30,214 nt of DNA, taken from JBGFRR01 sp041695045 (GTDB taxonomy: Bacteria; Bacteroidota; Ignavibacteria; UBA10030). A model generated the notes under the pieces. That model saw nothing but the letters and a program-made list of their open reading frames with translations. It had not been told where the DNA came from and made no database searches. This document shows positions 12,910-21,458 of this stretch, piece by piece. The first letter of the stretch is position 1. Every line of letters starts with the position of its first letter. Position numbers and translations under genes: made by a program. The stretch lies in NCBI GenBank assembly GCA_041695045.1, contig JBGFRR010000121.1:1-30214 (forward strand), given 5' to 3'.

Positions 12910-14172
12910 TTATCCGATCAACTTGAATCCGGTGTACGGATGCAGCACCTTCGGGATGATCACTTTTCCTTCTGGCGTCTGATACTGCTCGAGCAACGCG
13001 GCAACCACGCGCGGCAGGGCAAGCCCGGAGCCGTTCAGCGTATGCACAAACTCCGGCTTCCCGTTTGCCGGCTTGAAGCGGACGTTCATCCGCCGCGCCT
13101 GAAACGCCTCGAAGTTACTGCACGACGAAACCTCCAACCATTGCCGTTGACCCGGCGACCAGACTTCGAGGTCGTACTTCTTTGACTGCGTGAACCCCAT
13201 ATCGCCGGTGCACATCAACAGCGTTCGATACGGCAGCCCCAACTGCTGCAGCAACTGTTCGGCATCCTGGCGGAGTGATTCTAGCTCATCGTACGATGTT
13301 GCCGGGTGGACAAATTTCACCAGCTCGACCTTGTCGAACTGATGAATACGATTTAACCCTCGCACGTCTTTACCGTATGATCCCGCCTCACGTCGGAAGC
13401 AAGGCGTGTATGAGGCGTACCGAATCGGCAAGTCTTTCTCCGTAACGATCTCATCGCGATGGAAATTGCTGACCGGAACTTCGGCTGTGGGGATGAGGTA
13501 TAATTGATCGCGCTCAACGACGTACATGAGGTCCTCTTTATCCGGCAACTGTCCGGTGCCGCGTGCGCTCACTTCGTTCACGACGATCGGTGGTGTAATC
13601 TCGCGGTAGCCACGCTCCAACGCCTGGTCGAGGAAAAAGTTGATCAACGCACGCTCGAACGTTGCTCCCTTGCCCACGTAGAACGGGAACCCTGCACCCG
13701 TCGCTTTCGCTCCGCGAGTGAAGTCGATGATGCCCAAGTTCTCGGCTAACTCCCAATGCGGCTTGAGCGGGAAATCGACAACCGGTTCTTCCCCCCAGCG
13801 GAACACCTCCTTGTTGTCGGCCGGAGTTTTTCCGACCGGCGCGGAGGGGTGGGGGATATTCGGAACGGTTAGGAGTGCTTCGGCGAGCGCGTGCTCGACA
13901 TTGCGCAGTTCATGGTCGATGGCCTGAATGCGATGCTTCACGTCTTCCATGGATGCGATGGCATCGGCGGCATCCTTTCCGGCGGCTTTGAGCTTTCCGA
14001 TTTCTGCGGAAACCTTGTTGCGCCGGGCTTTGAGGCTTTCGCCTTCCTGAATCAATGAGCGACGGCGTTCATCAAGCTTGATGATCTCTCCAAGATTGAC
14101 TGTCATGCCTTTTGCTTCCGCGCCCTTACGGACGAGGTCAAACTGCTCACGAATGAATTTGAGGTCGAGCAT
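12910..14172 (-). CDS. serS: Seryl-tRNA synthetase
   Basis: The 420-residue protein is a standard class II SerRS. The N-terminal coiled-coil arm (about residues 30-100) binds the long variable arm of tRNA-Ser. The catalytic core has motif 2 (TPCFRREAGSYGKDVRGLNR, then HQFDKVE) and motif 3 (NGSGLALPRVVAALLEQYQ). The start at 14172 is chosen because MLDLKFIREQF is the normal beginning of the family; the longer frame from 14235 would overlap the upstream lipoprotein gene. It lies 10 bases after that gene, at the end of the lysine-type train, and is probably co-transcribed with it. Confidence 0.96.
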   Translation of the reverse strand: MLDLKFIREQFDLVRKGAEAKGMTVNLGEIIKLDERRRSLIQEGESLKARRNKVSAEIGKLKAAGKDAADAIASMEDVKHRIQAIDHELRNVEHALAEALLTVPNIPHPSAPVGKTPADNKEVFRWGEEPVVDFPLKPHWELAENLGIIDFTRGAKATGAGFPFYVGKGATFERALINFFLDQALERGYREITPPIVVNEVSARGTGQLPDKEDLMYVVERDQLYLIPTAEVPVSNFHRDEIVTEKDLPIRYASYTPCFRREAGSYGKDVRGLNRIHQFDKVELVKFVHPATSYDELESLRQDAEQLLQQLGLPYRTLLMCTGDMGFTQSKKYDLEVWSPGQRQWLEVSSCSNFEAFQARRMNVRFKPANGKPEFVHTLNGSGLALPRVVAALLEQYQTPEGKVIIPKVLHPYTGFKLIG

Positions 14173-14182
14173 GCGCGCCCTG

Positions 14183-15004
14183 TTACTTGTTCGAGATTTC
14201 AAAATCCACCACGAGCGGCAGGTGGTCGGATGCATTCGAATGAATCACCCACGCCCGCACGGGTCGGAGCGCTTGTCCGCCGCCGGTTGTGGGCTTCGAC
14301 ACAAAAATGTAGTCGATGCGCTTCGACGGCTGCGTCGTAGGATAGGTCCAACCATCTTCGCTGCCTGCGACATCCCAACAATCGATGAAGCGCTCCTTCA
14401 TCCGTGCGATGGTAGGGCTTGGCGGCACGTCATTGAAATCGCCGCACGCGATGATGGAACGCGGTGCGTATCTCTCTGACGCGGCAAGGAGTTCAGCCAC
14501 GCTCGTTAAGCGTTCTGCATCGTCCGCGCGATAGTCGAGGTGTGTGTTCATCACAACGATTTCCTGTCCCTTCACCTCTAACATCAGTTGAAGCAGTCCT
14601 CGCTGTTCGCCTTCCCGGAACATCGTGTAGTGGTGATTGCGCTCTTCAATGATCGGGTAGCGGGTGAGGAACGCGTTCCCGTAATCCCCTCCCTGATAGT
14701 CGATGTTCTTGCCGAAGGCATACGTCATGCCGGTCAGGTCGGAGAGCATGACGATGATGTCGATCTTGTTCGTTCGCTCAACGCCGCGGTCGACCTCTTG
14801 CAGCGCAACAACATCGGCCCCGGAATCTTTGATGAGTCGTGCAATACGCCTGATGTCGATCGTTCCATCAACGCCTTCTCCATGATGGATGTTGTAGGTC
14901 ATCACTCGGAGAAACGGCTTTTCCTCTGTCGGCCGAAAGACACCACAGCTGGTGAACCAGAGAAAGCATACGAAAAGGGAAAGGAGAAAATGGAGGCGAC
15001 TCAT
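14183..15004 (-). CDS. Lipoprotein of the endonuclease/exonuclease/phosphatase family
   Basis: The 273-residue protein begins with a lipoprotein signal (MSRLHFLLSLFVCFLWFTSC, with lipid-carrying C20) and continues as an EEP-fold hydrolase. The family residues are seen in MTYNIHHGEG, VALQEVDRG (metal-binding glutamate), MNTHLDYRA, CGDFND and the C-terminal SDHLPLV (catalytic histidine). It should act on a phosphodiester substrate at the membrane surface: a lipid, nucleic acid or sugar phosphate. The sequence does not tell which. The start at 15004 overlaps the stop of the transporter gene as ATGA, so translation is coupled. The in-frame start at 15028 would place residues before the signal. 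Confidence 0.85.
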   Translation of the reverse strand: MSRLHFLLSLFVCFLWFTSCGVFRPTEEKPFLRVMTYNIHHGEGVDGTIDIRRIARLIKDSGADVVALQEVDRGVERTNKIDIIVMLSDLTGMTYAFGKNIDYQGGDYGNAFLTRYPIIEERNHHYTMFREGEQRGLLQLMLEVKGQEIVVMNTHLDYRADDAERLTSVAELLAASERYAPRSIIACGDFNDVPPSPTIARMKERFIDCWDVAGSEDGWTYPTTQPSKRIDYIFVSKPTTGGGQALRPVRAWVIHSNASDHLPLVVDFEISNK

Positions 15005-15669
15005 CCCGCCAGGACACCTCCAATCCACACCAGGCCGATGCTCAAGCTCGCCGTTCCGGAAACTCCTTGCAGCACGCGCAGCGTTGTTTCACCCTTCATA
15101 CGGAGCGCCATCTCTCCGATGAGAAAGGCGAACAGACCCATCGCTGCCATCGTGCCGATGCCGAAAAGAACAAGGTAGACGGCCGCGCCGAGGATCGATT
15201 GCGAAAGTGCGACAGGAATGATCACCATGACCGCCGCTGAGCCGGCGAAGCCGTGCGTTGCGCCGACGAGGAACATCGAGTGCGAGTGATGATGATGCGC
15301 GCCCTGCTTGTGCGAGTGGATGTGGATGTGCTCGACGCCGTCGTGCTGGTGCTTGTGAATATGGACGCGCTGCTTTTTGAAGACGCCGCGCAGCACCCAC
15401 GCGCCGATGGCAACGAGCATCACGCCAACCAACAGCTCTGCGGCCGATTCGACCATCGGCGGAATGACAAACCGGAAGGCAATCGAGAGCAGACCGAGCA
15501 CGAGCAGGATCGTCGTGTGGCCGAGACCCCAGAGAATGCCGAACCGCGCGGCTTCGCGCGAATTCGGGTTCTTGCTGACGAACGCGGTCACTGCCCCGAC
15601 GTGGTCGACATCGAATGCGTGGATGCAGCCGAGAATGAACCCGGCGAGGACAGAGGGGAGGTATTCCAT
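15001..15669 (-). CDS. NiCoT/UreH-like nickel or cobalt transporter
   Basis: The 222-residue membrane protein has about six hydrophobic helices. The first carries the HX4DH signature of Ni/Co transporters (HAFDVDH, H17, D22, H23). A second conserved element is GLGHTTILL. Between helices 3 and 4 lies a histidine-rich loop (about residues 102-131) with many HH and HIH runs that should collect metal. The family imports Ni2+ or Co2+, although the related UreH/RcnA groups may export. Position in a lysine/diaminopimelate operon is unusual; DapE needs Zn or Co, but dapE is not here. It starts 1 base after the rmlD-like gene stops. Confidence 0.8.
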   Translation of the reverse strand: MEYLPSVLAGFILGCIHAFDVDHVGAVTAFVSKNPNSREAARFGILWGLGHTTILLVLGLLSIAFRFVIPPMVESAAELLVGVMLVAIGAWVLRGVFKKQRVHIHKHQHDGVEHIHIHSHKQGAHHHHSHSMFLVGATHGFAGSAAVMVIIPVALSQSILGAAVYLVLFGIGTMAAMGLFAFLIGEMALRMKGETTLRVLQGVSGTASLSIGLVWIGGVLAG

Positions 15670-15670
15670 G

Positions 15671-16582
15671 TTAGTTCTTGTGGATGTGAAGGAGTTCCTG
15701 TTTGAGCATTGAAAGACCCTGGGTGATGTTCAGGGGACTTAGGCCGAGTTCTTCTTCCGCTTTGGTGGTGATGAATCCTGTGACGAGTGGGCGTGCGGCC
15801 GGCTGATGCAGGTCGGCCGTGCGTACACGCTCGATGAGTGCTTTGTCCAGCTTGAACACATCGGCGATGCGCTGCGCGAATTCGTACCTGCTCACCCGCT
15901 CGCTGCCGCACACATGGTAGATGCCGCTTTTGTTGCGTTCCATGATCCGCACCATGGCAAGAGCGAGGTCGCTTACATACGTCGGATTACTGATTTGGTC
16001 GTCTACGCATCGGATTGGTTTTTGTGCGGTCAGGCTTTCCAGCACCCAAAGCGCGAAGTTCTTCTTCACGTTCATCCCGTGGCCGTAGAGTACAATCGTC
16101 CGCACGATGGCATAATGAATCTCACCGATGCGGATGGCGTTCTCGGCGGCGAGCTTCGTCTTGCCGTAGTATGAGATCGGGTTCGGGCGGTCGTCTTCCC
16201 GATAGGGGCCGTGTTTGCCGTCGAAAACGTAATCTGTCGAAACATGAATCAATGGTGCACCGACCTTGCGTGCCGCTTCGACGAGATTTTCCACGCCGCT
16301 CACGTTCACTTTCCATGCTTCTTCGCGGTGCTCCTCGCACCAATCGACGTTCGTTACGGCGGCGGCGTTCAGCATGACATCCGGATGAAAACTCGAGACC
16401 AAGCTCTTTACGTCGCTTTTGCGCGTGATGTCAAGCTGCGTGTAGTCGAACAACTGATGGTCGAACACAAAGGAACGGTGACGGGAGGTGTTGAGGACTT
16501 CGTACTCCGTCTGGGTGCTGAGCATCAACGAGAGGCGCTGGCCGAGGAGTCCATTGCTTCCGCAGATAAGAATTCGCTTCAT
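15671..16582 (-). CDS. RmlD-like dTDP-4-dehydrorhamnose reductase family protein
   Basis: The 303-residue protein is an extended short-chain dehydrogenase of the RmlD group. The nucleotide-binding motif GSNGLLGQ starts at residue 8, the catalytic pair Y139/K143 is in SYYGKTKLAAEN, and STDYVFDG is typical of RmlD. RmlD makes dTDP-L-rhamnose; relatives reduce other nucleotide sugars or form MAT2B-like proteins. No rmlA, rmlB or rmlC is in the window, so the substrate is open. The ATG overlaps the dapD stop as ATGA. Confidence 0.85.
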   Translation of the reverse strand: MKRILICGSNGLLGQRLSLMLSTQTEYEVLNTSRHRSFVFDHQLFDYTQLDITRKSDVKSLVSSFHPDVMLNAAAVTNVDWCEEHREEAWKVNVSGVENLVEAARKVGAPLIHVSTDYVFDGKHGPYREDDRPNPISYYGKTKLAAENAIRIGEIHYAIVRTIVLYGHGMNVKKNFALWVLESLTAQKPIRCVDDQISNPTYVSDLALAMVRIMERNKSGIYHVCGSERVSRYEFAQRIADVFKLDKALIERVRTADLHQPAARPLVTGFITTKAEEELGLSPLNITQGLSMLKQELLHIHKN

Positions 16583-17430
16583 CGGAGACTCTCTTCGAGC
16601 GCCGCCGCCGCATCGGTCTTTTCATCGCGGTACTTCATGATCACCGGAGTGTAAAGCGCAATGTGGTGTTGCTTGGCGAACGGTGCGTCGATATGCCGGC
16701 TTCCCTGAACCACGACCGCGCCTTCGGGAATAATGAGTGGGCTCTCCGGCGTGCGGCGATAGATTTGTTCATGCACGAGGTCGTACACCGGCGTTGATCC
16801 GGTGAGCACGACGCCCGCGCCGATGACAGCGCGACGCTTCACAATCGTCCCCTCATACACACCACCGTTGCCGCTGATGAGCACATCGTCCTCGATGATC
16901 ACCGGAAGAGCGCCGACTGGCTCCAACACGCCACCGATTTGCGCCGCGGCGCTGATGTGGACGCGCTTGCCGATTTGCGCGCACGAGCCGACGAGTGCAT
17001 GCGAGTCGATCATCGTTCCCTCGCCGATAAACGCACCGACGTTCACATACGCCGGCGGCATGATCACAACGCCTTTCGCCAGAAAGACGCCGTCGCGGAT
17101 GCTCGTTCCGCCCGGCACAACACGCACCTGATGCTCGAGCGTGAGACGCTTGAGAGGATAGGTGCTCTTGTCAAAGTACCGGAAGCGGTCGTCGATCGAA
17201 ACGTCTGTCAACTCGCCAAGACGGAAGCCAAGGAGGAGGCCCTTCTTGACCCATTCGTTGACGAGCCATCCGCCGGGGTGGTTCGATTGCGGCGCGGGTT
17301 GAGCGGCGCGCACTTCGCCGCCGTTGAGAAAAAACTTCAGCTCGTTGAATGCCCGCAACGCAGCAGCACGGTCGAGCGACTTCGTCTCCTGAGCAAAAAA
17401 CGTTTCGATCTGGTCTTTGAGAGCCGTCAT
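16579..17430 (-). CDS. dapD: Tetrahydrodipicolinate N-succinyltransferase
   Basis: The 283-residue protein has the left-handed beta-helix of DapD, which adds succinate to tetrahydrodipicolinate on the way to diaminopimelate and lysine. The N-terminal helical domain is followed by hexapeptide repeats (IRDGVFLAKGVVIMPPAYVN, then VGAFIGEGTMIDSHALVG and IGKRVHISAAAQIGGVLEP). The start at 17430 is chosen because the ATG overlaps the dapA stop as ATGA and MTALKDQIETFF is a normal N-terminus. The longer frame from 17646 covers the end of dapA and is a shadow. The presence of DapD points to the succinylase branch, not the LL-DAP aminotransferase branch. Confidence 0.93.
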   Translation of the reverse strand: MTALKDQIETFFAQETKSLDRAAALRAFNELKFFLNGGEVRAAQPAPQSNHPGGWLVNEWVKKGLLLGFRLGELTDVSIDDRFRYFDKSTYPLKRLTLEHQVRVVPGGTSIRDGVFLAKGVVIMPPAYVNVGAFIGEGTMIDSHALVGSCAQIGKRVHISAAAQIGGVLEPVGALPVIIEDDVLISGNGGVYEGTIVKRRAVIGAGVVLTGSTPVYDLVHEQIYRRTPESPLIIPEGAVVVQGSRHIDAPFAKQHHIALYTPVIMKYRDEKTDAAAALEESLR

Positions 17431-18317
17431 GGGATTCGTTTCAGTTCCCGCAGGATGGTTTTCAACTTTTCCCGATTTTTCTCGCTGATGGGCACGAGCG
17501 GTAACCTGTAGACTTCCTCGATCATCCCCATCATGGCGAGGGCGGCCTTCACCGGGATAGGATTGGACTCGATGAAGTTGCCGTTCATCAGCGGCAGGAG
17601 CCTCTCGTGAAGTGTACGAGCCTTCTGCCAATCGTTTTTTAAGCAAGCTCGGACCATGTCCGAAAACTCCTTTGGAGTCTCATTGGCGACGACGGAAATG
17701 CATCCGTCTCCTCCTACGGCCATCAGCGGCAGCGTGAACGCATCGTCGCCCGAGAGCAGTGAACACCGCTCCGGTCGATTGAGGGCAATCTCCATGATCT
17801 GCGCCATGTTGCCGGACGCTTCTTTGATGCCGATGATTGCCGGGAACTCTTCTGCCATTCGAAGGAACGTCGTCGCCTCAATGTTGCCGCCCGTTCGGCC
17901 CGGAACATTATACACAATAATCTGCAGATCTACCGTTTCGGCAATCGCGCGGTAGTGCTGCACGTATCCTTCCTGCGTCGGCTTGTTGTAGTACGGCCCG
18001 ACGATGAGCGCTGCATCAGCGCCGAGCTGTTGTGCGGTGCACGTGAGCTCGATCGTTTTCTGTGTGCTGTTGCTTCCCGTGCCGGCGAAGACCTTTGCGC
18101 GTCCGGCTGCCTGCTCGACGACAACCTCGATGACGCGAGCGGCTTCCGTCGGCGTCAGCGTTGGATTCTCACCCGTTGTGCCGACCGGCACCAAGGCCTC
18201 GACGCCGTTAGCAATCTGGAAATCCACGAGCTTGCGAAGCGCCGATTCATCGAGAGCGCCATCCGTGGTGAACGGCGTAACGAGCGCTGTGCCTGTCCCT
18301 TGAAATCGCTGTGCCAT
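17427..18317 (-). CDS. dapA: 4-hydroxy-tetrahydrodipicolinate synthase
   Basis: The 296-residue TIM-barrel enzyme condenses pyruvate with aspartate semialdehyde, the first step specific to lysine/diaminopimelate. The GTTGEN motif, the tyrosine pair in GPYYNKP, the YNVPGRTGGN segment with the catalytic tyrosine, and the Schiff-base lysine in GIKEASGN are all present. GAGGAAG lies 8 bases before the ATG. It follows dapB by 15 bases and overlaps dapD by 4. Family members also include N-acetylneuraminate lyases, but the dap neighbours settle the assignment. Confidence 0.96.
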   Translation of the reverse strand: MAQRFQGTGTALVTPFTTDGALDESALRKLVDFQIANGVEALVPVGTTGENPTLTPTEAARVIEVVVEQAAGRAKVFAGTGSNSTQKTIELTCTAQQLGADAALIVGPYYNKPTQEGYVQHYRAIAETVDLQIIVYNVPGRTGGNIEATTFLRMAEEFPAIIGIKEASGNMAQIMEIALNRPERCSLLSGDDAFTLPLMAVGGDGCISVVANETPKEFSDMVRACLKNDWQKARTLHERLLPLMNGNFIESNPIPVKAALAMMGMIEEVYRLPLVPISEKNREKLKTILRELKRIP

Positions 18318-18332
18318 TGTTTCTTCCTCACG

Positions 18333-19067
18333 TCATGGTTGAAACAGATCTCGAACGACGTCTTCCATCGTGAACATTCCCTGCTTGCGTTGAATCCATT
18401 GCGCGGCGAGTAGCGCGCCCGCAGCAAACCCGCTCCGGTTTTTTGCTGTGTGCGTCAGCTCGATCTGGTCTGCGGACGAGTCGAACACCACGCGGTGCAT
18501 CCCGACGATCGCGCCGGCCCGCGACGAGCTGATGTGAAGCTGGTCCGGCTTGATTGCTCCTTCCGGAGCAGTGGTGAGCAGCGACTTCTTCCGTTCAAGC
18601 AGACCGAGCAGGATGTTCCCCAACGTCAACGCCGTTCCGCTCGGACTATCCGCCTTGTCTTTGTGATGCGCTTCGTGGATGAACACATCGTACGCGGGGA
18701 GACGATTGAAGATCTGTCCCGCTGCACGGAGAAGATGCTGGAATGCATTCACGCCGATGGAGAAGTTCGATGCATAGACGAGTCCTGTTCCAGCCGATCG
18801 AACTGTGTTGCGCACCTCGTCAAGATGATCCTGCCAGCCTGTGGTGCCAATGACGAGCGGCTTTTTCCACGCGCTCCATCGCCGAACATGATCGACAACC
18901 GAAATGGCATGGGCAAAATGAATCGCCACTTGTACGCGCTCGACGTCCGAGGCATTGGGCGCAGGAGACGCGGAGGTCAGCCGTAGGACGATCTCGTGCC
19001 CATCTTCCAGCGCCAACCGCTCCACCTCAAGGCCCATCCTGCCGTAGCCGATGAGTGCAATGTTCAT
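18333..19067 (-). CDS. dapB: 4-hydroxy-tetrahydrodipicolinate reductase
   Basis: The 244-residue protein reduces the DapA product. The NAD(P)-binding loop GYGRMG is at the N-terminus, SNFSIGVNAF is the usual hinge, and the substrate/catalytic signature EAHHKDKADSPSGTA is complete. The ATG overlaps the lysC stop as ATGA, so the two are coupled. The length is close to the family norm, slightly short at the front. Confidence 0.94.
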   Translation of the reverse strand: MNIALIGYGRMGLEVERLALEDGHEIVLRLTSASPAPNASDVERVQVAIHFAHAISVVDHVRRWSAWKKPLVIGTTGWQDHLDEVRNTVRSAGTGLVYASNFSIGVNAFQHLLRAAGQIFNRLPAYDVFIHEAHHKDKADSPSGTALTLGNILLGLLERKKSLLTTAPEGAIKPDQLHISSSRAGAIVGMHRVVFDSSADQIELTHTAKNRSGFAAGALLAAQWIQRKQGMFTMEDVVRDLFQP

Positions 19068-20470
19068 GGTGCATCTGCGCTTGAATGTACCGGTTCGAAC
19101 ACTTCGGCCTCGGGCGCCGGCTCGAAAAACTCACGGTGCAGGCGCGTGACGGCCTCCACGACGTCGGCTTCGTCGATGACAATGCTCATGTTGATTTCCG
19201 ACGCGCCCTGAGAAATCATCATGGCGTTAATGGAGCCGAGAGCGCGGAAAATCCTGTCAGCCACGCCGGCGGTATAGCGCATTTGTTCTCCGACGATGCA
19301 GAGGATGGCTTTGTGGTGATACACGCCGACCTCGGCAAAAGTTTGGAGGTCGGCGACAATCTCGTCGAGGTGTTCGATGGTGTCGATGGTGAGCGAAACG
19401 GCCACCTCCGACGTGCTCACGAGGTCGACGGGCGTTTTGTGCCTGCTGAAGACCGAGAAGATGGATTCGAGAAAGCCGTACGCCATCAGCATGCGGGTGG
19501 ACTGAATGTTGATGACCGTAATGCCTCTCTTGGAGGCGATGGCTTTGACGGCGACGTTGGACTTCGGCGGGTCGGCGACAATGCGGGTGCCCGACGATGA
19601 CGGCCGGCGCGAATTCAACACGAGCACCGGGATGTTCTTCTTCACGGCCGGAAGAATCGTGCTGGGATGAAGAACTTTTGAGCCGAAGTACGCCAGTTCC
19701 GACGCTTCACGGAACGAAAGCACCTTGAGCTTCTGCGCGGTGGGGACGATGCGCGGGTCTGCCGTCAACACGCCGTCGACGTCCGTCCAGATTTGAATTT
19801 CCTCTGCGTTCAGCACCGAGCCGAAAATCGCGGCAGAGTAATCCGAACCCCCGCGGCCGAGCGTTGTCGTTACGCCGGTGCGCGTCGCTCCGATGAAGCC
19901 CTGCGTCACCACGATGTGTCCGTTTGCAATGAGTGGAGTGACGACGGCGTTCGCATTCTCCTCAATCTGGTTCATCAGCGGCGTTGCTGCCGTGAAGCGG
20001 TCGTCGGTAACCATAACGGCCCGCGCGTCGACGAGGGTTGCAGGAAATCCGCGGGAGGTCATTGCTTCCGAGAGGATGAGCGATGAGAGCTGTTCGCCGA
20101 CGGAAGCGATGGCGTCGAGCGAACGGTTCGTGAGCTCGCCCAGGATGGCAATGCCCTGACAGAGTGTTTTCAATTCATCGAAGCGGCGGCGGATGGTAAG
20201 GATGAGTTGTTGGATGGTCGCACGATCGTCGATGAGGTTTTCGAGGGTCAACACATGCCGCTCAAGCAGCGCGTTGAGGCTGTGCGTGGCTTTTTCGGGC
20301 TTCCCATCAACGGCGTGTTTGGCGGATTCCAGCAGCGTGTTGGTTGCTCCTGCGATGGCGGAAACGACAACGAGCGGTGTGCGTGCGCGTTCCCGCTCGA
20401 CAATACTGACGACGTTTGCCATCGCGCGGGCGTCTTCGACCGATGTGCCGCCGAATTTCATCACGATCAT
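19064..20470 (-). CDS. lysC: Aspartokinase (aspartate kinase)
   Basis: The 468-residue protein phosphorylates aspartate, the entry to lysine, threonine and methionine synthesis. The kinase domain has VMKFGGTSVED, VTQGFIG, TTLGRGGSDYSAA and IWTDVDGVLTADPR. Two ACT domains follow from about residue 310 (VAVKAIASKRGITVINIQST, then AILCIVGEQM), which normally bind the inhibitor lysine or threonine. There is no homoserine-dehydrogenase fusion. The start at 20470 has GAAGGAAC upstream and the normal KFGGTSV spacing; the longer frame from 20641 is a shadow over the PfkB gene. It lies 13 bases after that gene. Confidence 0.95.
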   Translation of the reverse strand: MIVMKFGGTSVEDARAMANVVSIVERERARTPLVVVSAIAGATNTLLESAKHAVDGKPEKATHSLNALLERHVLTLENLIDDRATIQQLILTIRRRFDELKTLCQGIAILGELTNRSLDAIASVGEQLSSLILSEAMTSRGFPATLVDARAVMVTDDRFTAATPLMNQIEENANAVVTPLIANGHIVVTQGFIGATRTGVTTTLGRGGSDYSAAIFGSVLNAEEIQIWTDVDGVLTADPRIVPTAQKLKVLSFREASELAYFGSKVLHPSTILPAVKKNIPVLVLNSRRPSSSGTRIVADPPKSNVAVKAIASKRGITVINIQSTRMLMAYGFLESIFSVFSRHKTPVDLVSTSEVAVSLTIDTIEHLDEIVADLQTFAEVGVYHHKAILCIVGEQMRYTAGVADRIFRALGSINAMMISQGASEINMSIVIDEADVVEAVTRLHREFFEPAPEAEVFEPVHSSADAP

Positions 20471-20483
20471 CGTTGCAGTTCCT

Positions 20484-21413
20484 TCATGATGTTGTCTCTC
20501 GCATTCGCTGTGCAAGCAGAGTGAGCTCGTCCGGGCTGCGCATCGCAGCGTTGAGCGCTGCTGCGGTGTTGGCAAAGTGCGCTGCGCCGGCGTAATCCCT
20601 AGTGTGTAGGAGCTTCCACAGAAACGCAGCGCCGAACACATCGCCGCAGCCGGTCGGGTCTGCCGGCGCCTCCACAGCGATACCTTCGATGTCGTGGCGC
20701 GTGAGCTTCTTGTTCTTCTGGGTGATCAGGGTGAGTCCGCGACGACCGCGTGTGATGACCAGCGCTTCGACCATCAGCGGCATCAGTTGGTTGACCAGCG
20801 TCGCTTCATCGTACCGCTCCGTCGTGAGCCCGGCGGCTTCCTCTTCGCTCATTTGGATGGAGTTGAGGAAGAAGCACCATCGGCGCCAATCGGTGAGCGG
20901 GCGACGGAAACGCGTATGGTGCTCGTCGACACCGAGAGTCAGTGAGTGAAAATCGAAATGGATTGGCGTGTTGCGCTCCCGAACTTCCATACGGATGAGG
21001 TCAAGCGTTTCCAGGGTAATGTCGAAGCCCGAGACCATGTTGATGAGGATGCCGTCTGCGTTCAAATGCGGTTGAATGTTGGAGAAGGGAATGGGAGGAG
21101 CGATGTGCCGAGAACATTCCGTCCGGCTCTGTCCGTTTTTTCCATACCGAAGCATGACGCGATTGGTCGGCTCTTTCATCACATAGATGGCCGAGGGATC
21201 AATGTTCGGGAAGCGCCCGAGCTGTTGGGTCAGCGCATCGTATTCGGCTTTGTTGATGCCGAAGAGGGGGACGATGGTATCGTCCGGTGAAGAGAGAGTT
21301 GCGAGCGTCGCGAGGGAATACACAATGCCGCCGAGCTGTTCGCGCGGCACTCCCTCGCTGTGCGGGGGTTCAATCGTGTCGATGCAAACATGGCCGATCA
21401 CGGTGATGGTCAT
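20484..21413 (-). CDS. PfkB-family carbohydrate or nucleoside kinase
   Basis: The 309-residue protein has the PfkB plan. The N-terminus MTITVIGHVCIDTI starts the Rossmann-like core, and the C-terminal signature DPTGCGDVFGAAFLWKLL carries the catalytic aspartate and the anion hole. The substrate (ribose, adenosine, fructose or a derivative) cannot be told; the sugar-binding N-terminal residues are atypical. It lies between a HisA-like barrel (45 bases upstream) and lysC (13 bases downstream) and is likely co-transcribed with both. Confidence 0.85.
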   Translation of the reverse strand: MTITVIGHVCIDTIEPPHSEGVPREQLGGIVYSLATLATLSSPDDTIVPLFGINKAEYDALTQQLGRFPNIDPSAIYVMKEPTNRVMLRYGKNGQSRTECSRHIAPPIPFSNIQPHLNADGILINMVSGFDITLETLDLIRMEVRERNTPIHFDFHSLTLGVDEHHTRFRRPLTDWRRWCFFLNSIQMSEEEAAGLTTERYDEATLVNQLMPLMVEALVITRGRRGLTLITQKNKKLTRHDIEGIAVEAPADPTGCGDVFGAAFLWKLLHTRDYAGAAHFANTAAALNAAMRSPDELTLLAQRMRETTS

Positions 21414-21458
21414 AGATTGGGTCCGGCTCGTTCAACAGATCGATGAGCGGAGAACATC

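Noticed and set aside
12259..13185. Plus-strand open frame of 308 codons across the ABC exporter and serS
   Set aside because: It spans two real minus-strand genes and the gap between them, with a composition rich in H, R, D and E that is typical of a shadow.
17431..17646. N-terminal extension of DapD
   Set aside because: The added residues cover the end of dapA in another frame and do not resemble DapD; the ATGA overlap start is far better.
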